Shown here one piece after another: positions 30,273-35,592 of a stretch of DNA of 35,592 nt. The stretch's first letter is position 1. Every line of letters starts with the position of its first letter. The notes below the pieces were generated by a model. The model was given only the letters and a program-made list of their open reading frames with translations. It was not told where the DNA came from and ran no database searches. Position numbers and translations under genes: made by a program. Source of the DNA: a virus. The DNA is taken from the IMG/VR virus record IMGVR_UViG_3300022745_000102, positions 1 to 35,592 of that record; one strand, given 5' to 3'.

Positions 30273-30659
30273 ATGCACTCAATGAAAGATGCTTTTTCGG
30301 AGGCTCTAAAAAACCGCAAAATGAAGGGTATGAAGGACGACATGTCGCTTGAAGATGAAGCGAAGATGGAAGGCGAGTCCCCTGAAGAAGAAATGAATGA
30401 AAAGAAAATGGATTTGGCTCCTGACGTTAAGGACTCCAAAGGCATTTCCAAAATTGAGATTGAAGTGAAGCCCGGTATGAGTGACAAGCACGCCGCTGAC
30501 GATATTAGCGAGTCAGGCGACATGTCAGACCTCGCAGCACTTCTCGGCAAGGATTCAACCCCTGAAGAAATTGCACAGCTTGCAGGAGCTTCTGGCAAGC
30601 CAAAATCGTTATTTGAAGCCGCATCTCGCGCTTTAGCACAAAAGAAAATGAAAGTTTAA
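30273..30659 (+). CDS. Acidic head protein, scaffold-associated candidate
   Basis: 128 residues, Lys/Met-rich start (KNRKMKGMKDDM) and strongly acidic centre (EGESPEEEMNEKK), then SKIEIEVKPGMSDKHAADDI and a helical end. Preceded by TTAGGGGGAAAT. Lies between portal and scaffold genes, so a small scaffold or head-assembly helper is inferred. No enzyme motif; disordered by composition. Confidence 0.6.
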   Translation: MHSMKDAFSEALKNRKMKGMKDDMSLEDEAKMEGESPEEEMNEKKMDLAPDVKDSKGISKIEIEVKPGMSDKHAADDISESGDMSDLAALLGKDSTPEEIAQLAGASGKPKSLFEAASRALAQKKMKV

Positions 30660-30672
30660 GGAAAGGACGAAT

Positions 30673-31530
30673 ATGTTTACGGACGCAAGCAATTCAGACC
30701 AAGACACAGGAACTGAAGGAGGCTCAGAAGGCTCCGAAGGTTCAACACAACAAAGGGAAGTTTCACGTGAAACAAGCGACCAAGCAATCGCCGAGAAAAT
30801 CGCCGACCTTGGGCAGTTTCAACGTGTGAAGTGGAAAGACAAGGAGCTGCCTGTAAACGACTTGATGTCGGCCTACAGTCGGCAAGGTGCTCTTTCCAGA
30901 CAAGTGCAGCAATACAATGAAGAGAAGAAGTATTTCTCGAATTTAAAGGCTGACTTGTCAAAAGTGAGAGCCAACCCAGCACTGGCCGATGAGTTTCGCC
31001 GCGTATATCCTGAGCAGTTCCATGAATGGCTCGAGGATGTTTTGGATAAAGCCGCAGCTCAAGGTGCAAGTCCTGCAACCGCTCAAGCTTCGAGTGCTCA
31101 AACGCTACTTCCGAAAGAAGTTCAAGACGCTCTTAAGACCGTCAAGGAACTCCAATCGGAAAGGCATACTGAAAGAGTCGCACAAAGAGAGGCTGAAATT
31201 GATTCAGCTTTTGCCCGATTGACGCCTAAGTTTCCTCTCGCAACACCGAACGGAGATGAGAGTCGCGTGCTAAACGCAGCTCAAGCAGCTCTTGACCGTG
31301 GCGAGAAACTCACGCCTCAAGTTTGGGAGAAGATTTTTAAAGAATCTAACGATTTTTATCAGAAAGCTTTTGAGTCTCATTACAAAACCAAATTTACAAA
31401 ACAAAATGAGGCAAACGCTCGGGGGAGAGACGTTGCTAGAGGTGGGGGAATACCGGGAGCTGCACCAAAGACCGCGAGGACTTTGAAAGAAGCAACCGCC
31501 GCCGCTCTGCAAGACTTAAACCCAAACTAA
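30673..31530 (+). CDS. Capsid scaffolding protein candidate
   Basis: 285 residues: disordered Gly/Glu/Ser start (TEGGSEGSEGSTQQREV), a globular patch VKWKDKELPVNDLMSAYSRQ, a long charged coiled coil (about residues 90-240) with KTVKELQSERHTERVAQREA and a basic Gly-rich tail. Direct position before the capsid gene, high helical charge and lack of catalytic motif match scaffolds, which guide capsid assembly and leave. GGAAAGGACGA precedes the ATG. Confidence 0.75.
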   Translation: MFTDASNSDQDTGTEGGSEGSEGSTQQREVSRETSDQAIAEKIADLGQFQRVKWKDKELPVNDLMSAYSRQGALSRQVQQYNEEKKYFSNLKADLSKVRANPALADEFRRVYPEQFHEWLEDVLDKAAAQGASPATAQASSAQTLLPKEVQDALKTVKELQSERHTERVAQREAEIDSAFARLTPKFPLATPNGDESRVLNAAQAALDRGEKLTPQVWEKIFKESNDFYQKAFESHYKTKFTKQNEANARGRDVARGGGIPGAAPKTARTLKEATAAALQDLNPN

Positions 31531-31555
31531 GTTAGTTTGCTTCCTATATTAGGAA
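31524..31555 (+). promoter_or_regulatory. Two adjacent dyads before capsid, one over its ribosome site
   Basis: AAACTAA (31524-31530, including the scaffold stop) and TTAGTTT (31532-31538) are inverted arms. TTCCTA (31541-31546) with TAGGAA (31550-31555) forms a 6-bp hairpin with a 3-base loop; its right arm covers part of AGGAAGG, the capsid ribosome site, 7 nt from ATG. Could time capsid translation relative to scaffold. Confidence 0.5.
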
Positions 31556-31564
31556 GGATTTAAG

Positions 31565-32773
31565 ATGGCAAATCTATTTGATAACGTGACATCTAACCTT
31601 GCGCAGTTGAAAAACTACTACCAAGGTCCGATTGTCAGTCAATTTAACGATGAGGTTCCGATTTACCGGGCCGCTGAAAAAATTAAAAACATGTGGTCGG
31701 GACAACAAGTTATCCGCCCCTTGAAAGTTCGACGTAACCAAGGCATTGGAGCTGTCTCTGACGGCGGTCTTCTGCCTGCAATTGGTCGTCAAACAACGGT
31801 GCAAGCAATTATCGCAGCGAAATATAACTATCTTCGTTTCGGTGTTACTGGCCCCATGATCAAAGCTTCTCAAAGCGATGTAGGTAGCTTCGTTCGCGCA
31901 GCTTCTTATGAACTTGAAGAAGGTTACAAAGACTTGAAGAGTGATGTTAACCGTCAGCTCTCTTGGGACGGAACTGGTTGGCTTGCTCAAGTTTCAGCTA
32001 ACGCTGTAGCTTCGACAACCATCACAGTTACAGGCCGTGAATCGACAGAAGATGGAAATAAATTCCTCGATGTCGGCACTGTTTTTGACGTTGTTACTGC
32101 GGGCGGCTCAGTCGTTCAAAGTGCAATTGAAATCACAGGAATTTCTGGCACTACAACTGCAACCTTAACTCTTGCTGCTCCTGTTACAGTTTCTTCGGGT
32201 CAATACTTGATTCGCAGCGGCTCTAACGGCCAAGAAATCCAAGGTCTTTTGACTCAGCTCGATGGCAACACAACGACTGTTTTCAACGTCGACAGAAGCA
32301 CATATGCATCTGCACGTGGAAACGTAGTGAATGCTGGCGGCGGTCAACTTTCTTTGGACCTTATGCAACAAGCATGGAACTTAGGTCTTCGTCGCGGCGG
32401 TGCTAAATACTCTGCTATTTGGTCCGACTTCGACAGCCTTCGTTATTACCAAAAACTTTTGACGGCTGATAAACGCTACAGCAACACCGTAAAAGGTGAT
32501 GGCGGTTTCTCAAATAAAGACCAAGCGTACTTGGAATTTAACGGAATCCCCATTGTTGCAGACAAAGATTGCCCTCTCAGAATGTTCATGATTCCAGAAG
32601 ATGCTCTTAAGGCATACGTTTTGGCTGAAATGGAATTTGCTGACGAAACTGGCACTATGTATATCGCACAAGTTTCTCAAGACGCTCTTGAAGTACGTAT
32701 TCGTTTCTTCATGAACCTCTTTAACGAGAAGCCTTCAGCTTCGGCTGTATTGCGTAACTACATTAGCCCATAA
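31565..32773 (+). CDS. Major capsid protein (HK97 fold)
   Basis: 402 residues, the common length of P22/SU10-like coats. The start FDNVTSNLAQLKNYYQGPIV and an N-arm with DGGLLPAIGRQTTVQAI lead to the P domain; the stretch RESTEDGNKFLDVGTVFDVV to about residue 225 is an inserted beta domain (TTATLTLAAPVTVSSGQYLI); the A domain includes EFNGIPIVADKDCPLRMFMI, and YIAQVSQDALEVRIRFF with NEKPSASAVLRNY ends the chain. Assembled as hexamers and pentamers into the icosahedral head. Confidence 0.88.
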   Translation: MANLFDNVTSNLAQLKNYYQGPIVSQFNDEVPIYRAAEKIKNMWSGQQVIRPLKVRRNQGIGAVSDGGLLPAIGRQTTVQAIIAAKYNYLRFGVTGPMIKASQSDVGSFVRAASYELEEGYKDLKSDVNRQLSWDGTGWLAQVSANAVASTTITVTGRESTEDGNKFLDVGTVFDVVTAGGSVVQSAIEITGISGTTTATLTLAAPVTVSSGQYLIRSGSNGQEIQGLLTQLDGNTTTVFNVDRSTYASARGNVVNAGGGQLSLDLMQQAWNLGLRRGGAKYSAIWSDFDSLRYYQKLLTADKRYSNTVKGDGGFSNKDQAYLEFNGIPIVADKDCPLRMFMIPEDALKAYVLAEMEFADETGTMYIAQVSQDALEVRIRFFMNLFNEKPSASAVLRNYISP

Positions 32774-32789
32774 TCAGGGAGAGTTTAGG

Positions 32790-33218
32790 ATGAGGGATGC
32801 GAGAGAGAGAAGGTTGACCCAAGAGCTGCGAGCTTATGACTCAAAGCTCTATGCAAAGAGGGAATCAAACGGCTCAATTCACGTTTATCGTGAAGGAGTC
32901 AGATTTTTTCCCTTCGAGTATCACGGGAATAATTTTCTAGCCTCGTTTCCCTCGCCGCATTTTGTTTTGGCACTGACGCATAATTGGAGCCTAAAGGGTC
33001 GTCCAGTAGATTGGGGCATTGAGCCGCTTATGAACCGCATTCGAGAGATTGACGGTTGGCGCGATGACCGAGTCGCGGACAAGCTGATAGACTCATATGA
33101 GAAGGTGGCAGAGCAAAAAGAAAAAGACCTAAGAAACAAAAACGAGGCTTTCTTTTACGACCAAAGGTCGGAATTTAAGAAGGCCTTTTCAGATATCAAC
33201 ACCTCAAACATGAGGTAA
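32790..33218 (+). CDS. Small head-associated protein, 142 aa
   Basis: Directly after capsid with CAGGGAGAGTTTAGG. Basic start (MRDARERRLTQELRAYDSKL), then an aromatic beta region (VRFFPFEYHGNNFLASFPS, VLALTHNWSLKGRPVDWG) and a helical C-terminus (RVADKLIDSYEKVAEQKEKD). The N-terminal helix plus '...VDWGIEPLMNRIREID' is a layout that recurs in proteins of unknown function downstream of podovirus capsid genes. Role not determined. Confidence 0.75.
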   Translation: MRDARERRLTQELRAYDSKLYAKRESNGSIHVYREGVRFFPFEYHGNNFLASFPSPHFVLALTHNWSLKGRPVDWGIEPLMNRIREIDGWRDDRVADKLIDSYEKVAEQKEKDLRNKNEAFFYDQRSEFKKAFSDINTSNMR

Positions 33219-33233
33219 AGAAAGGATTTTAGA

Positions 33234-33656
33234 ATGCCTATCATCAATAGAGAGTTAGACGTCTCTGAAAAAAGACTTGTCGAATGCGTAACAATTAACA
33301 ACAAAGCTGCAGGAACCTATGCACTTCATTTGGTTCCCTATGCTTGCGCTCTTGAAAGCGCTCGAGTTTCGGCAGTCGGTGTTTCCGGCGCAGTCGTTGC
33401 TCAAATGGCAGTTCAAAGATTCATTGCAGGTAGCGGACTCACAAGCATCCTAACAGGTGCAACGATTACGCTCACCACAATTGGAACTTCCGGCATGCAA
33501 GGGATTTCTCTTCTTGGCGGTGCTTCACTCTTGAACCTTCAACAAGACGACCTGATTAGCGTTGTCATGACAGGTACAGGCGTGACTGAATTGACCGTTG
33601 CAGTTGTTATCAAAGCCCTTCAGGACATCAAATCTCCTCAAGGTCTCGTAGCATAA
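33234..33656 (+). CDS. Capsid decoration or stabilising protein candidate
   Basis: 140 residues, beta-rich and small-residue-rich: SEKRLVECVTINNKAAGTYAL, then GVSGAVVAQMAVQRFIAG and GTSGMQGISLLGGASLLNLQ. Preceded by AGAAAGGATT. Two genes after the capsid, the usual place of decoration proteins, and of the right size. Decoration role inferred only. A hairpin pair follows, ending the head block. Confidence 0.65.
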   Translation: MPIINRELDVSEKRLVECVTINNKAAGTYALHLVPYACALESARVSAVGVSGAVVAQMAVQRFIAGSGLTSILTGATITLTTIGTSGMQGISLLGGASLLNLQQDDLISVVMTGTGVTELTVAVVIKALQDIKSPQGLVA

Positions 33657-33665
33657 TTTCGCTTT

Positions 33666-33717
33666 GGAAAAGGAGCGTCCCCTTTTCCCGTGGGGATGGG
33701 TGTTTTACACCCTCCCC
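33666..33717 (+). terminator. Double intergenic hairpin, terminator-like
   Basis: First arm GGAAAAGG (33666-33673) with CCTTTTCC (33681-33688), 8 bp and a 7-base loop. Second, GGGGA (33692-33696), one bulged T, GGGTGT (33698-33703), loop TTT, ACACCC (33707-33712) and TCCCC (33713-33717), 11 pairs. TCGTTATTTT follows. Strong, GC-rich and between head and tail blocks; likely attenuates or ends transcription. Confidence 0.65.
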
Positions 33718-33743
33718 TCGTTATTTTAAGAGGAAGGTAAAAG

Positions 33744-35592
33744 ATGTCTAATTCGTTATTTTTTCCGCAGCAATCGAGTGGGTCTGCCACGACTTCGGAC
33801 TATGTAAAGGACTCTTTTTCTGATTACACATTCCCGGCTACAAACAACAACGGTTTATCAAGCACGATTTCTACAAATCCTTTATCAAAGTATTTCGCCA
33901 ACACAGACGCTCCAAAATACTCTGCAAAAACTCTATGGATAAAAGATTTGGTGTTAGAAGAAAATCCAGCAAATTGGATTGAGGGACAGCGTACATGGAG
34001 AATCGTTTTTGATTCTCAAGAACCAAATATAGCTGCCTATGCATTCGGCAACATTTCCCTTGCTAGCTACAACGAAACTCGCGCAGTGCGAGCAAACTCA
34101 ATAAATGCTGGGCTTGGAATCACTGGGCCCGTTAAAAAGGTCGCGTTTGTTTTTCAATCTAATAGATTTACAGCCGGAAATACTCAGTCAAACACTGGGA
34201 CATCACGACTTTACATAGACAACGCTTTTTCTGCGGCCATAGATTTTGGCTCTATTTCAAACTTAGCTGGCACCTCAGGAACCTCAAGCAGGGTTTTATT
34301 TTCTGACGGGAATCAAAAATACATGGTTTTCGATTCGGGCACTGCGCTATCTTCGGATTTACACGATTTTAGAATTAAAGCAGATCAAGCCGGGGAAATG
34401 AGCATTGCCGGTATTATAATTTTTTATGAGAATGCAACGCTTGACGTGGAATGCCCTCCAGGGGTGTCTTATGTAGACAAAACAAAGATAACCACAACAA
34501 ACAACATGCATTTAGCAGTTCCAGCGCAAAACGCTTCTCTTTTTCACTTAGGAGCTAAGACAGCTTTTTACAAAAATTCAGGAGGAACTTTTGTTGCTTC
34601 CACGTGGTCAGTTCCACTTCTTCAAACTCAGGCTAGTGGTTCAAGCGGAACCAACTTAGTTTCAACATCAATAGGGTCTGGAGCAAGTTTTCCGACTGGC
34701 TCAGGCATCAATATTCAAATTGGCTCAAGCCATTATTTTGGCATAGTAACAAATCAATCAAGCGATGTTTTAACGGTTTCCCCAACTCTTTCTTTTGGAA
34801 TTGTTGGAGGAACTTTGACAAAAAATTTCATGACAGGGCTGTCGAACACAATTAGCAGCGCTACATATTCTCTCGCTTTTACTTTGGATGGGTATAAGCT
34901 TTCTAGCTCTAATCAAGAACAAAATTCTACAGGCAACGGAGCTGGGTCTGCCTTAGCTAATTATACTTCTGCAAATTATTTTTACACATTTGGTCCGGTG
35001 CTTGATTTGCTTGGAAATTCCATTGGAGCGGGAGCGATGTCAGACGGGCAATATGGAATTGCCGGACCATGGAGATTTGTTGGGGATTTTCAAGCTGTTG
35101 AAGTTGTTTTTGATTTGGGCGTCAGCGCCGCTGTTTCAGGGACATTTTTCTTAGATGGACTTGCGGCTGTAGGATTTACTCTTGCAGCGGGTTCTACATC
35201 AAATGAAGTTAGAAATATTTTTCAACTTCCAATCGCAAAAGAGCTTGGGATTGGGCAACACGTTTTAGAGTTTCAACCAAACAATCCATCCGGTGCATCG
35301 TACTTAATGAAAGAAATTAAATCATTTAAGTATATTGGACCAACTCAGACAATTGGTGTCCAAGCTACTATGGAGCAGCTAGAGGCATTTGCGGTTAAAT
35401 CTCAAACATATCCGACATCGACAAATCCATTTTCAGGAGCCTATCGAAATATTCCTGCATCGAGACTTCCAATGAAGGGACTTTGGGCAACAAGCGCACC
35501 AAATAACCTTGGCGGAGGAGAAACTCTTTCTCCGTTTCCATTTAACTCTTATAGGGGTTACAGCTCTACCTCGACTTTACGACATGAGTTTT
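33744..35592 (+). CDS. Large structural protein, 3'-truncated
   Basis: ATG at 33744 after AAGAGGAAGGTAAAAG; the frame stays open to the last base (616 complete codons, one base left). Beta-rich, Ser/Thr/Asn/Gly-rich with few cysteines: NSLFFPQQSSGSATTSDYVK, WIEGQRTWRIVFDSQEPNIA, EVVFDLGVSAAVSGTFFLDG and STLRHEF near the edge. First gene after the double hairpin, so first of the tail block. Such long proteins ahead of adaptor genes are often tail or receptor-binding components. Continuation lies outside the window, or at its left edge if the map is circular. Confidence 0.75.
   Translation, partial: MSNSLFFPQQSSGSATTSDYVKDSFSDYTFPATNNNGLSSTISTNPLSKYFANTDAPKYSAKTLWIKDLVLEENPANWIEGQRTWRIVFDSQEPNIAAYAFGNISLASYNETRAVRANSINAGLGITGPVKKVAFVFQSNRFTAGNTQSNTGTSRLYIDNAFSAAIDFGSISNLAGTSGTSSRVLFSDGNQKYMVFDSGTALSSDLHDFRIKADQAGEMSIAGIIIFYENATLDVECPPGVSYVDKTKITTTNNMHLAVPAQNASLFHLGAKTAFYKNSGGTFVASTWSVPLLQTQASGSSGTNLVSTSIGSGASFPTGSGINIQIGSSHYFGIVTNQSSDVLTVSPTLSFGIVGGTLTKNFMTGLSNTISSATYSLAFTLDGYKLSSSNQEQNSTGNGAGSALANYTSANYFYTFGPVLDLLGNSIGAGAMSDGQYGIAGPWRFVGDFQAVEVVFDLGVSAAVSGTFFLDGLAAVGFTLAAGSTSNEVRNIFQLPIAKELGIGQHVLEFQPNNPSGASYLMKEIKSFKYIGPTQTIGVQATMEQLEAFAVKSQTYPTSTNPFSGAYRNIPASRLPMKGLWATSAPNNLGGGETLSPFPFNSYRGYSSTSTLRHEF

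Noticed and set aside
1-35592. Diversity-generating retroelement, CRISPR array or tRNA cluster
   Set aside because: No reverse transcriptase, no template/variable repeat pair, no spaced direct repeats and no cloverleaf seen.

Overview
This window is part of a tailed-phage genome, most likely a small podovirus of the P22/SU10-like type. It carries a portal, scaffold and HK97-fold capsid set, followed by a short-tail adaptor and nozzle and several glycine/alanine-rich proteins resembling internal virion (ejection) proteins. There is no tape-measure, tail-tube or sheath gene. The host is probably a Gram-negative bacterium: there is an outer-membrane-lipoprotein-like lysis candidate and a secreted lysozyme-like protein. 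I cannot name the host. All genes are on the + strand except two small - strand islands (14252-14565 and 21441-21707). No tRNA, CRISPR array or intact insertion sequence was seen.

Layout. (1) 1-12670: late morphogenesis continued. A 5'-truncated structural gene, a GT2-TPR-GT4 glycosyltransferase, the adaptor, the nozzle and a run of ejection-type proteins; the last large one (10881-12500) carries a cysteine-free remnant of a radical-SAM fold. (2) 12679-14250: lysis genes (holin-like, lipoprotein-like and YkuD-like proteins), then a RusA-type resolvase. (3) 14252-15061: two overlapping micro-genes on the - strand, then about 400 nt of non-coding DNA that folds into many local stems and ends on the ribosome binding site of the next gene. 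(4) 15062-17606: an accessory cluster of small genes, including a very lysine-rich protein, a secreted lysozyme-like enzyme and two tiny membrane proteins. (5) 17581-21995: recombination and control genes: ERF annealing protein, a pair resembling IS66 accessory proteins, an alpha/beta hydrolase, an HNH endonuclease, a DEDD-type exonuclease, an XRE regulator, and a convergent membrane/coiled-coil gene. (6) 21992-28174: packaging. The large terminase is in two genes, ATPase (22383-23105) and nuclease (26909-27688), separated by about 3.8 kb that holds a tail-fibre module. (7) 28202-35592: portal, scaffold candidates, capsid, two small head proteins, a strong intergenic hairpin pair, and a long structural gene that runs off the right edge.

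The gene order is circularly permuted (packaging and head genes at the right edge, tail genes at the left edge). The two edge reading frames do not join in frame, so the window is either a slice of a larger genome or has missing bases at the junction. No DNA polymerase, replicative helicase, primase or integrase is visible, so replication in this window would have to rely on the host or on genes outside it.

The four most unusual points are the terminase split by a tail-fibre cassette, the structured RNA region with mutually exclusive pairings over a ribosome binding site, the cysteine-less radical-SAM-like virion protein, and the IS66-accessory-like gene pair beside the recombinase.
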